Shown piece by piece: positions 22,470-34,201 of a stretch of 64,000 bases of DNA (the first letter of the stretch is position 1; each line of letters begins with the position of its first letter). The translations under genes and the position numbers were made by a program. The stretch comes from Dactylellina haptotyla. Lineage: Eukaryota; Ascomycota; Orbiliomycetes; Orbiliales; Orbiliaceae. The stretch covers positions 1,302,001-1,366,000 of the forward strand of contig CM062387.1 in the NCBI GenBank assembly GCA_031310005.1, in the 5' to 3' direction. The notes beneath the pieces were generated by a model. It worked only from the letters and a program-made list of their open reading frames with translations. It was not told the origin of the DNA and ran no database searches.

Positions 22470-25400
22470 CGCGCGAGAGAGAACAAGCCCGCAACGGCGA
22501 ATATTTGGTCCCACAAGGGACTGCCGTGGCATTCTCAATCGGTTGTAACATTTTGAAGGTCTCAAATTTCTTTCGATCAAATTCAATCTCACACAACACA
22601 ATTCTCCTCAACCAAAGTGTTGGACGGCACCAGAAAGAATCTTATTTCCTGAAAAGTTCGGCTGTCCCACAAAGTGCATTTTTAGCGTTTTAATGTCACC
22701 ATAATCTCACGCTTCGATGACTTTTCTAGAATGTGAATGGAAGCGGAAGATAATCTTTTACGGTTTTCCTTGGAAAAGGTTGGAGGAATTGCCAAGGGAT
22801 CTTCGTTATCCGCATCCACCAGGGTACTCTAGCCTATCGCGTGTGCAGGTACTATCCTGGTCAAGAGGTTCAGCCACCCACCGTGATTGAGGAGTAAGCT
22901 ACATGTTTGACAGTATCTCATAGTGATTTGCAATTGTCGTGACAAAGCACCGACTCCACCTCTTTTCAAAACTCGGTTTTAAGCTCGCAAGGGAGCATGA
23001 ATCGCCAGTTGCCCAGGATAGCAAAAGCGAGAACTGCACTAGAGTGGAGCTTTTAAGAAGACGTCGACGGGACCCTCACTGGTGAGACTTGTGTGTGAGG
23101 TTCGAGGTTTGGGCTAGCTCTGAACCGGGACTAGTGGAAGTCTTGTTTCCAAGCTGCAAGCGCCAAAGATGGCCACTCAAATGGCCTTGCTCTTCTGCAA
23201 GCCTTCGAGAGCATGCATATTTTTTTTGAGATGCAGCTTGCAGGACCCTTGATCCCAGGCGGACTAGTGGGAAGATGGTGGGGTGCTTTCTGATGTATCC
23301 AGCAGGAGACTGTGAGGAGATCCTGTTGTGAGAGGATCCACGAAGCATATTTAGCCAGGTGACGAACTAATACCCTAGCGAGCTACACATCTGTAGCTAA
23401 GACACTGGCTATCTTCTTTTCGATCCATGGAGGGAAAGTCAAGAAATAAATTGATAGTCCCGGCGTGTGTCCGCCATGAGCGACAGCCCTGTGGGAACAC
23501 CGACAAGGGACGGGACAAGATGCGGATCGTTGGTGTATCTGGTCATCATGATCGCATTATACAGGATCCCTTTGAGCAGATGACAGCCAACCTGAACAAG
23601 TTGGTTCTTCCAGAAAACTTCTTTTCTGAATGGCCACCGGGTTTCTTTGCCACCGGGCGAGCCTGGGTTGGATTTGACCAAACTTGGGTACTTGGGTGCA
23701 CACCACTTCTATTCTCTTCTGGAATAGACCGCCCTGAGGTGACTTCCGGGAAAGAGAGAAAGAAGAAGAATGCTAGGGACGATAGGGAAAAGAAAAATTG
23801 ATGGGGTGCCGAACTCACAAAAACCACCCCAAGAGGGTGATATCGTTGGTCAAACAGGCATGCTGTTTTCGAGATCGAGCCACACAAGCTCGCACAACAT
23901 TCTTAGCGGCACCTTTCATGCTTTATGCGAGGTTTGGAAGGTTTGATTGATTGAAATAACGATAAATGGCAGCAGGCAAAACAGTCGATGCTATTGGACT
24001 TGCCGAAATGAGGCCTGAGTGTTTCTGCATGAGAAAGGCTGCTCCGGCTTCTAGTCTGCATGAAGAAAGCAAAGGAGACTGGATTTGATATGCCCGTAAC
24101 ATTGGGCGACCGATCCCCCGAGTCCCGTATGCAAAGCCTCTACATTTGCAGGTATAATACATCACATATGTGCGAACAACACAACGTTCGTGATACCTGT
24201 GAGGCCCCACACCCGGTCCAACAGCCCGCTGCTGCTCGACGAAGGCAAAGCTCGGTCGTTCTGGCACAAAAGACGTATCAAATTGGTTCAATGAACGGCT
24301 TTGACAAGAAATTGGATTTCTTATTCGGAATCCACAAATCGCAGTCTTTGGTTAAGGTCTTTACTTTTAAAAATTGCTTTGTCGGACGACTAGGAGAATT
24401 CGAGTGGACTCATAATTAGAAACCGATATCGAGCGAGGTCCAATCAATGGCGTTTCCTTGCTCAAAAGAAAGTATTTCTTGCAGTTGTGGACCTCCACCG
24501 TCACTCTCGCGCTAAACCCGACTGCTCTGCTTTAGCTCCCATCCTTTAGCCTTCCCAAAGAACCGAAAAAGAAAAAGAACGAAAGCAAAGAGAAGAATAA
24601 AGAAAAAAGGAAAGAATGGTGTGCTCGGCATGTTTTTTGCTTTTGGGTGTTGGATGCTTCGATCACCCCCAGTAGCGCACACCAGGATGGGAACACCCCC
24701 AGTCACTGACAGGTGATGGGTGTTTGGGAAAAAAACAGAACTAAACAATCTTTTGCTGGTGGTTCTGCTTAGGCCTGGCTTCTTAATAATGCTTTGATGG
24801 TACCCACACATTTGAAGGGGGGGTCTCTTGTTCTTGCTGTCTGTGATGTCCTCATATTCTCCTCATATTCTCCTCATATTCTACATTCTCGAGTCAGCTT
24901 GCAGGTCGACTTCAGCTCTACTTACCCTGACATTCACAACCGAATAGATACGGGGATTTAACAGTACATATCACACAGACTCTGTCGCGCTATTGGCATT
25001 CTGCTACGAGTACACTTGTCCTTGTGTTCACAACGAAACAGGAGGAAAGCGGAAAGCACGACTACCACCACACGATTGGAACACTATCATTATCGGTGGA
25101 GACAAAGGGATTTCGCTTGCTCGCCTGAATTCCTTTCTCGTCAACAGTTCAACTCGACGCTGGAATTTCTCTTCATTCTACATAATCGCGAGCCCCCGCC
25201 TTCGACCCAAATTTGTGTGTCGAATTTCCAGCCTTTTGTGGGTTTCTAGCAGTTGTTCGTTTACAAGGGCATAAGGGATTCTTGAACAAAAGAGGCAGCA
25301 TCATCGAACCCAATCCCATTCCCACCTGATCTCCGCATTCCTTGCCCTGTCTGGCTGCCAACCCTTTCCTGCCATTATTTGCAGGTGCTTGAAGTAAGGG

Positions 25401-26690
25401 AACGCACCACTTGATGGGAAAGTGTTGAAAACTCTCTCTTCCCTTGTCGATGAATTGATTCCAGGGACAACCCTCGTCTACACTTGCCCGAGACTTTGAA
25501 GAGCAAAGGAAACGAAAGAAAGAACAAAATTAAGAAAGAAAAACTAAAATCTGTCATATTGCTCGCTACATATACTGCTACTACATCTACATAATATTTC
25601 TATATACTTTCCTCGGAAGAACTAAAAGAGGAATCCACTATCTCTGATTCCTTACCTCCTTCGAAATCCTATCTGTCCAACCTCGTGCATCTCCTCCGGC
25701 TTGCCACACCTTCTGCATCATAGACTGTCGCACCGACCACGACGCGGACTCTTTGATCAAACTGTTTATTCTGGCTTTGTGCGACAGCCAACCTATTTTA
25801 CCGATTTGATATTATCTTCTTCCGTCCTTTGCAGCCCCATTCGGCCTTCTCAAACATCGACAAGTTCATATTGAGACCTGTCGGCTTTTGATTGCTATTT
25901 GAAGAAGCGGCGAACGTCAGGAGAAAACAACGTAACCTCGATTGTCTCAACACCACCTCCTGCTCTAAAAACTTCCTCACCAATCCCCCACCGTCTTCCG
26001 CCCGATATCCATAGTCACCCGTCGTAGAGGCAAGGAAAAGAGAGCAAGAACCGAAAGAACACCCACGCCGGTTACAGCCAAAGCATCGCCGATTGAGTTG
26101 GTTTTCCTGGATTATACTTCGAATAAACTTTGGATGTTGAAGCTTTAGGTTTGTCTCACCAACCACCAGCACCTCTAAGTGCCACTGTCATTCTTTCTAT
26201 CATTCTTGCATGCATACATCTCTTTTCCCATCTGCAGAGGGTTTCTGTCCACTTTGACTCAATCTGCCTCAAAAGGTCACCAAACTCTACTTTTTCTCGG
26301 TAGATATTAAAACAACCACCTACCTTTCCCTTGAAAATTTTTTGTTTTGCCCTTCTGTAAAATCTCTCACTTTCGCAAAAAAAACATCTTGCCTGCGCTT
26401 TTTTCCCAACCCGTATTAACCAACTCTTAGATCTTCTAGGAACCAGGACCATCTTATGAAGCCAAACTCGAGTTAACCTACCATCATTCGGACTTTTGAA
26501 CAACATTTCTCTATGATATTTCTTTTGGGAGGCAAACATATTTGACAGAGAGTATTTTAGTCTACTCAACTACAACCTTTTTACTCCAGCATATATATCA
26601 CTCACTTTTCGATGTGCTTGTGATACAGCTGGGTAATTTACTCATAACATTTCCCGTTAGTGCAATCCGATTTGCAACTCGGATTAGCCA
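22470..26690. other. 4.2-kb gene-free region upstream of the RGS gene
   Basis: No credible protein gene. It contains purine and pyrimidine runs (for example 23756-23800 and 24556-24615), an 11-base triple repeat and pyrimidine-rich sequence down to 26690. Long promoters and leaders are common for fungal developmental signalling genes, and the right half may serve the RGS gene. Confidence 0.5.
24851..24882. repeat. 11-base tandem repeat, three copies
   Basis: The unit CTCATATTCTC occurs three times in a row, the last with one change at its end. It lies in the gene-free region about 1.8 kb upstream of the RGS gene. Confidence 0.85.
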
Positions 26691-27791
26691 ATGGTTTTTA
26701 AAGGCAGCATGTCTGCGCGGAACTACCGACGTCCCCCGTCACTACGCCTATCACGATCACGATCGTCCTCCGAAAACTCGCCCAACGTGTCACCCAATCA
26801 CTCCGATCAAGAGGACGACGATATGTCGTCAAACACCAGCGAATTCCAGTCAAGGCCTGCAAGCCTGACGATGGCTGCTGGTGCCTATTGTCCTCGTCGA
26901 CCGACTCTTGCCGAGGTCCTCGCGAACAAAGCGAGCCCGCCTTATACATTAAGTGCCTTCATGGCATATTTGTCACAAAACCACTGCTTGGAAACCCTAG
27001 AATTCACCATGGACGCTAAGAGATACCGGAAACATTATCAATCTATGACGTCGTCGCCTGGAGGCTCTCCGATCACACCTTCAGATGAATCTTGCCAATA
27101 TGTCAAGATGTTATGGCAAAGGTTAATGGATGCATATATTCAGCCCAATGGTCCAAGGGAAGTCAACGTACCTGGCACAGTTCGGGAAGAACTTCTTGGG
27201 CTCCCAACAACATTCCTACCGCCGCATCCCGACTCTTTAGATCCTGCCGTCAACATAATACACGAGCTCATGGAAGAATCTATTTTAATGCCGTTTCTAA
27301 ATTCGGTTGGCACCGAGTTTAAGCCACAGTATCCAGCGCCATGGGAGACTGACAACAACGCATATATGCGAGGCAGCTTAGATGAAAGGGTTTTGTACAA
27401 GTCCCGACAGAGCTCAGGTTCCCCCCCGGCTTTGGATTATGCTTCTTCGTATTCTTCTGCGACTACCGGTTCTGGTCAATCGCGGGTCTCGGGAGCTTCC
27501 CCGTTCAGTCCTGCTTTAGGATGGCACCGGCATTCTGCACAGCCCGCGCCAAGCTCGTGGGGAGGTAGCAACAGTGGCGACAGCATCATGGAAGAAAGCT
27601 CGGAAAGTTTGGTCTCACCTATGACCCCTCCTCATACACCTCCGAGTTGCGAGTCCAATAGTCCAAAAGGGGGTAGATCTCACGAAACGTGGAGGAAAAT
27701 GACCGGCAAGTTGGGATGGTCCAAGAGCAGGAGAGGAAACCTCCCTACCAGCCTCGCCGGTCGTTCAAGCGACCCTTACGCTCAACAATGA
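26691..27791 (+). CDS. Regulator of G-protein signalling, RgsA-like
   Basis: One uninterrupted exon of 366 residues. After a basic, Ser-rich N-terminus comes PTLAEVLANKASPPYTLSAFMAYLSQNHCLETLEF, the start of an RGS domain (about residues 72-220). A helix-rich stretch follows, ending near MEESILMPFLNSV. The tail is Ser/Pro-rich and disordered, with a short basic end. RGS proteins speed GTP hydrolysis by G-alpha subunits. Size, early domain position and tail resemble Aspergillus RgsA (yeast Rgs2 relatives), which restrain the GanB/Gpa2-type G-alpha in the cAMP pathway. The start could be MVFKGSM or the MSARNYRRPP six codons later. Confidence 0.85.
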   Translation: MVFKGSMSARNYRRPPSLRLSRSRSSSENSPNVSPNHSDQEDDDMSSNTSEFQSRPASLTMAAGAYCPRRPTLAEVLANKASPPYTLSAFMAYLSQNHCLETLEFTMDAKRYRKHYQSMTSSPGGSPITPSDESCQYVKMLWQRLMDAYIQPNGPREVNVPGTVREELLGLPTTFLPPHPDSLDPAVNIIHELMEESILMPFLNSVGTEFKPQYPAPWETDNNAYMRGSLDERVLYKSRQSSGSPPALDYASSYSSATTGSGQSRVSGASPFSPALGWHRHSAQPAPSSWGGSNSGDSIMEESSESLVSPMTPPHTPPSCESNSPKGGRSHETWRKMTGKLGWSKSRRGNLPTSLAGRSSDPYAQQ

Positions 27792-30700
27792 CTCGGACTG
27801 GTTCGTTCCTAGCATGATATGACGACTTGACGACGTTTTCTTCTTGTATGATTATACGATTATATGGGCCTTCGATAATATCAACTTCTGCACAACACAT
27901 CACGACCATCACCTTATACGACTTTATGGCCTGTAACATCCTCAACATATATTTCTCTGTAAAATATTTTGGGTCGCACATATATACCTGGGCGGTGTGC
28001 GATATACTCTCTCTCCCAACTTCCGAAGAATCCGGTAATTCAATAATAACCTCTCTCAACAAACAATCTTGATACCCAGTCTGAAAACAACTTTCAAAGA
28101 AAAGTACCTTCACTTTTTTTCTTTTTCCTTGAACAAAATTACCGTCTCATCGGAACATATTGTCTTCCTTTGTCTGTCTTTCGGGTCCCCGGCTGTCGTC
28201 GGCGTCGAAGCCTCGCTGTCCGTGAGGCGCAAACAATGCATGGGCTACGGAATTCGTAGCCTATTTTGGATATCCGAAAGGTGGTCTCACAGTCACCGGC
28301 CCCCGCCACCAAAAACCTTTTCAAACCCATGGATTCTCCTTGACGGTTCCCGGCGTCTAAAAGCCTTCGAGCTCTTTTATCCAATTCCTCTCTCCTTCGC
28401 TACTTACCAGTTATCATTTTCTCTTTTTGGGTTTCTAATAGGGTGCAACGGATAACGCGGCTTCAGTTTTTTAAAGCCTTTGTAAACTCATGATGCAGTT
28501 TTTTTTGTCTGAACGGGCGTTTTTCTCGGAGTTTGATATCCATCTGTCCCTTTTTACTTGTTTTGTGTAATGTTTTTTTATCATTTATGTGCGTTTATGG
28601 CGTTTTTGAGTCCGTCGACGACTCTCGTCTTTACTCTTTTCACCTTTTTTTTCTTTTCTTTTTTTTTTTTTGGATGGGAGGATATCTGGATGGATATTTG
28701 TAGCATATTTCAGAAGCCTCAGATCTATGTGTCTTTATGGTTCAGATGATAGTCGAATACTAAATATTCGATGGCAATGAAAAAATCATTATAATTCCTC
28801 CTAAAAATACTTCACACTTTTTAGTTGTAAATCGGCGCTCCTCTGTTCGCTATACTGAACGTAACCTATAGCACCTGGTCACGATATATCCTATCACAAG
28901 ACCCTATCTTACAAACGAATAGGAAGGTCGAAGATTAGATTGTTCTGATCGGAAACCCGACCATGTTCTTACCCTGGGTCGACCAAGTCATTCAGGAAAG
29001 ATAATTCATAAAAAATGCGGGTAGCAGGATATTACTTGTGCCAATCGGTGTCCGTTTAGTAAAAGGGTTTCTTTAGTTTTTTTTTTTTTGTTTTCAAAAC
29101 AAGCCTCCTCAGAAGACGGGATGGAATGAGTGTGCACGATAAAACTACCCATTTCAAGCATCCCTAGCCGTCTCTGCACGATACAGAAGGTTGCATTTTT
29201 TTTTTAATCAGAACATGACCACGTCGACCTAGCATTCTTTTCTTCCATACTATTGGATCGGAGTACGGATCGAGCACATCCTATAGGGTATAGTGTGAGA
29301 GCCAATGATAAACTGTACCAATTTCACCCGAGTTCGCCTCCTCGTGGAAGAGATTATTTAAAATGCCCGAAATCGCGATATATCGATACCACATGGTGTG
29401 TTCATTGCTAAGCAGCTCTACAGGGTAGCTAGATGCGAAGGAAGGAGACAGGATGACGCTTAGGATTAATATTAAAATCGATTTGCATACTATATTCCGT
29501 TTCATCCATGGCTGAATATCAAGTTTTTATTTTTATTTTTTTTATTTTTTTTTAAGAGCGGGGTGCCGCCTTTCTACCTTTTGGTTTATCGAGAAGATTC
29601 CGTACCTTAATAAAAGCTAATATTATGCAGTTTTGTTACAAACTGGCAGAAAATGGGCCTATAAAAGAGATACTAAGAAGCGAAGATGTCCCCACCATCC
29701 AGCCAATGTATAAGTGCCGGCAAGAGAGAAAAACAAGAAAATGACAAGATTGCTTGAACTGAGGAAATTTGAAGTTCTATCTTTAGCTTCCGAATTCCTT
29801 GAAGTCAGAATATCCTAATTTCGAGCTCTTGTTTTCGCAAGCAAAGTACTTGAATGTGAATGTAAGGTAGCAGTCGCTTATCCGGTGACGGGAAGTCTCT
29901 TCTCCTGGGAGGTTTTGGACTGGGAGGGAAACCCGTTCCCGCTTCACTTTAGCACGCAAGACAAAATTTAACGTCAGCATCCGAGGGAAGAGAATTCTAG
30001 AAAACTTCAGAGGAAGGCAAAAACCTCGGAAGCGAAGGCAAGCAGTATCTATATTTGCGCTATCCGACGGGCTGAGACTAACGATATCAAAATGTAACTA
30101 TTGGGAAGTCTTAAAACTGAGATCTGATTATCTCGGTGCGCAGCGGTAAGACAGTGAGCGCCTGTGCGTGAGCTCGTCCGTAAATTTTCAACACCTGCAG
30201 TTCAACAAGCGGTACGGTGGTTTGTTGGATTATTCGCTCTTACTTGCACCTCCCACCCACGAGCTCCCGTGAATTAATTGCCACACCCACTTGGATTTGC
30301 GGAAGACTTATCACCCCTCTACAGCGCTTTCTGCAGCAAGGGTTAAAAATGAAGAAGCAAAAAAGAAATTCAAATTCAACTTGATCGGATTGACAGACTG
30401 CAGATGCATGGAAGAGAGCGTCGACCACCCGTTCTCAAGCAAGGTCCATGTTCGAACCACATATTCCTCCCATGTCGCATCATCGGGCCAGCGTTGCGGC
30501 ACAAAAAGCTTTTACGATATGCTTTCTTGAGGAAAACAAGGTGCGAAAATCCGATCTTTGACCAAAGGCCAGAATAATAATATTCCTCTAATTGCATCAT
30601 GCGCACGCATTGGTCTATTTGCCGATCACGCTACGCATTCGAAATAGATTAGATACGTCAAAAGGCATTCTCGCCAAGAATTCCTCTGCTGAGAATAGCC

Positions 30701-32771
30701 GCACCCTCAATGCAGTCTAGCGGATTCGAAAGTCCCAAGCTACTTTTTCTCTGAAAGTATGGATATAAAATACACGTTTGCAGAAAGCATTGGCATTCGG
30801 GAGTAATTATTGACACTCCCGTAAACTCTCATTGCGGTACTAATTTCGCTAGCTTTCACGGAATTCTCCATTTTTGACTATACGAAGAGCCGGTTATTCC
30901 TGCAGCGTGACGGCATTGTTGCTCGCGTTAGCTCGGATGTGTTTGTCTGACCGTTTGAACAAGCGGCATGTACCGTTTTCGATAGTTCGAGACTGTTTAC
31001 CTCATAGACCCCCGCGCGGGTGCTGAGGCTAATGCCTGTCCTGATATAAAAGAAAGAGTCAAGAAGAAGAAGAAGAAGAAGAAGAAGAAGAAAAAAGGCT
31101 AAAAGACCACATAAACAAAAAAAATATAAAGAAATATATTACTCTGCAGGAATATGCCGCATCTACAAGCATTTAATCTTTTTTTTTTTCGTTTCGCAAA
31201 ATTTAACCCTGTCAGGTTTTTAATCTTTTTTTTCGAATGCCTGCATGCTGCACATTGTAGAGATGGATAAATATTGTCTTGAAACCCCCAAATTCTTTCT
31301 CGATCCCATGTAAAACACCGGTATGGTTAAACTGGACCTCTTTTAGGCGCAACCAAAACCGATCCCTACTAGATATCTCCGATGTCTGGGGAATCAGGGA
31401 CTAACAGGTAGGAGCTCAAATCGGGACGCGAGTAATGAGGCTATGTGCTATAACCTTGACCTCCCTGCGATGGCTTTCGCTCTAGAAGGGGTTCAGCCAC
31501 GTATAGTATCTGTTTTATTGAGTAGTATAATATCTCGGACGATATACCTACCCGAGTCAGTGATTTGTCTAGCTGTAAACGTCCATTAAAACTGGACCCA
31601 TGACGACACAGGCACGCTTGCTGTATCTTAGCGTTATCAGAATACTCGAAAAAGCAGAAAAGTACCCTAAGTTTTTAATGCTAGAGGGTCAAAAGTTTAT
31701 ATCGGAAACGGAAAAAGAAAAGCCAGTTCTTTCTTTTTCAAGCTTCGCATTCACACCTCGCATCTTTTGTCAGAGATATTCGATCTATCTAGATCTGATC
31801 GTCGTAAGATATCACCAAGACTGGACAAGAGAAATATTCAGTTACCGACCCCGGTCATCCCTGGGCCTTACGGGGGGAGAAGGGTGCACAGGGAGTTCCC
31901 TGAGAAGTATGTATGTGCGGGGGGCTTGCAGCGGATGTCGTCGACAGTTCCGGCGTCTCATGCGGCTTTCCCCGCAATTTTCCCAAAGAGGAGTACCTAT
32001 TATAGCTTGGGAATACGAGTCGGGCCTTGTGCTCTTTTGTAATGATGGAACATATATCGGTCGAAGAAAAAAAATCTATTACTAAAGACACGGTAAGCTT
32101 CAAGGGCTTGTTATGATTGTTTAAAATCTCGCATTCGCTTACGTACTCACCCCTACATACCTTATTAATCTATATTCTTTTAATATTCTATTGTTCTCTA
32201 CCAAGAGAGTTTGTGAGATGACATATTCGATGTCTGTTAAAAATGCTTTTGTGGGGCGAGAAACTCTGATATCTCTTCGTTGACGCAAACGGAAACAGCA
32301 GCCTCTTCTTGCCAAACACCGCCTTTGGTATTATGTCAGCTGAGATACTCGAGAACGCAGGGGCGAGGGAAGCGTCCACACGCAAGCGGAAACTCGCAAA
32401 CGTTCTGCTGCTTGGTGGATTTTTCATCCGAACGAATGGTGTCGGGTCTGCAGCCATATCGTCGATGTTCTCATCATCTCAACGTTTTTGTATCACTAGC
32501 CGATCTCAAGACTACAGCTTCCAGTTTCTTAACTAATATTGCTTAATTTTACAACAAGCTCACAAGCTTCCAGCCTGTGCGTTACCTAAAATTTTAACTC
32601 TAGATGTAGCTAGACAAATTATTCATACGGATTCGTCGATGTCTATTACTCGACTAACCTGCATATATTTATTGGGTCATGCGTTGCGGAGATCTGAATT
32701 AAAGAGCGCAATGTGAGGCATTCAGTGTCATAAATAAGTGTAAGTTTTCGAGTGATATGCTATCTCACAAT
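27792..32771. other. 5-kb region with no recognised gene
   Basis: The longest empty stretch in the window, between the ends of a + gene and a - gene. It has many T runs, a GAA/AAG repeat near 31060 and only short unlikely reading frames. A tRNA-like A-box near 30137 has no matching B-box. It could hold noncoding transcripts or a decayed insertion, but I see no terminal repeats or coding remnants. Confidence 0.45.
31061..31090. repeat. AAG trinucleotide repeat (10 copies)
   Basis: Ten perfect AAG units in the gene-free region, followed by an A run. A simple microsatellite. Confidence 0.9.
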
Positions 32772-33570
32772 TCATTCAATCTCCGCTTGCCGTGCCTTTT
32801 TCTTCCTCTTCACTACCGTCTTCGTAACAGTAGTCGTAGAACTCGGCGTACTAGGCCCTGTAGTCTCCAGCGGAGTCTCCACCAGATCCTCAGGCCGTAC
32901 GGGCTGTAGCGGCGGTATCTGCTCCCTCACCGCCTTCTTACCCTTCCCAGTTTCCGCCTCCCCGTTGCCCCCGGTACCAGGTAGTACGACGCCACTTCTG
33001 ACATCTACGGTGGTGCTACTGTCCACCATCTTTGCGGCAAGTCCCTTATCCCGTTCCTTCTCTTCCTCCCAGCGCTTCTTCATCCTCTCTGCGTTCTGCT
33101 TCTTCACCTTCCTGACTTCCTCCACCTTGAGTCTCATTCTTTCAAGTTGTACTTTCTGCTGCGTCATTACTTGCTTCAACTTGGTTACTTTAGCTGTATA
33201 CGTCGGGAGCAATTCCATCACCGGCGCGACGGTGTTGTAACTTCTTATATCAGCCAGGGCATTCGATGTGGCGTGGTAGGAGTGTAGCAGGGCGGTTTGG
33301 CTTGTCCTATAATCGCAACCCGAATGTATCAATCAAATTTAAATATCTTGCTGTCATAGTACCGATATTTGTCTGTTGTTATGCGGTTTGGGGCACAGAT
33401 TATGTTAAATGATATACGTACTCTAGTGCTTCCAACTGCGCGCTAAGTTTCGCAAGATACGCCTCTGCATCAGCGTGTACAGACGCAAGCGATTCGGTAT
33501 CACCATGACTACTGCTTCCCTCTGTTCCCGCCGGCGGCGGTTGTGCAGCCTGTGATGACGAAGGATCCAT
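32772..33570 (-). CDS. Coiled-coil protein, possibly KXD1 (BLOC-1-related)
   Basis: Two exons, 33570-33422 and 33306-32772 (227 residues). The joined protein starts MDPSSSQAAQPPP, then LAKLSAQLEALE-TSQTALLHSYHATSNALADIRSYN and VAPVMELLPTYTAKVTKLKQVM. A long charged coiled coil (about residues 90-135) and a Lys/Arg-rich end complete it. The order of a short N-terminal helix, the SQTALLHSYHATSNAL block and a coiled coil recalls fungal KXD1, a BLOC-1 subunit in endosomal sorting. The K-x-D-L tetrapeptide itself is not clear (KVQL at that place), so the assignment is tentative. The intron (33421-33307) is well supported by phase. Confidence 0.6.
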
Positions 33571-34201
33571 GAATGCCCAATCGAATCGATTCGCACCTGA
33601 GGGAGTACGGATAGATATCAGGAATCTGAGTTTCGGCTACAGAGTAATGTCCTGGACGGGCTCAGGCTAGCTGCCTCTATAGCTATGCTGTATGTATTCA
33701 TAGACAACATGGTCACATTTGTTTGCGCATTTGTTGGATATTTGTATGGCAACACATTTAGATTTCCTTTCTGAGAAGACGGATGATATTCTGCACCGGG
33801 CGAGATAATGCGCATGCAGCATGCGCTATGCATCAACAGCGAATCGTACATACATCTGAGCAACCATCAGCCCAGAGGCCGTGGGGGGTTGTACCTGAAA
33901 GGAAAAGAAAAAGGGTAATCTAAGTGGTAAATATATGTTCATGCGAAATGCACGAACAAAAAAGAACACGATGTATCGATAGCAGCGAACCTTCAAGAAG
34001 CAAAAAACAGAAATAGCAACCGCAAAAGAATGACGGAAAGATAACAAAAACGTGTCCAACTACTCCAATCCTAAACCCCGATCCTATCCAATCCAATCCA
34101 ATCCAATCCAGCGGAAGTCGAAGAAAAAGTAAAAACGCATCCCATCGCCCCTCTCTAAAAGAATCCGATCCAAACTCCTCGAAAACAAAAGTACACCAGA
34201 A
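33571..34201. other. Intergenic between two minus-strand genes
   Basis: Holds the 3' flank of the Sok1-like gene and the promoter side of the coiled-coil gene, with an ATCCA repeat near 34086. No gene seen. Confidence 0.5.
34086..34110. repeat. ATCCA pentamer repeat (5 copies), with four CCAAT boxes
   Basis: Five perfect ATCCA units place four CCAAT pentamers in a row. It lies 92 bases beyond the stop of the Sok1-like gene and about 520 bases upstream of the coiled-coil gene start. CCAAT is the core bound by the fungal HAP complex, but a microsatellite is the simplest reading. Confidence 0.85.

Noticed and set aside
30128-30200. tRNA-like segment
   Set aside because: GCGCAGCGGTAAGAC resembles an A-box, but there is no GGTTCRANNCC B-box at the right distance and no cloverleaf pairing I could make.
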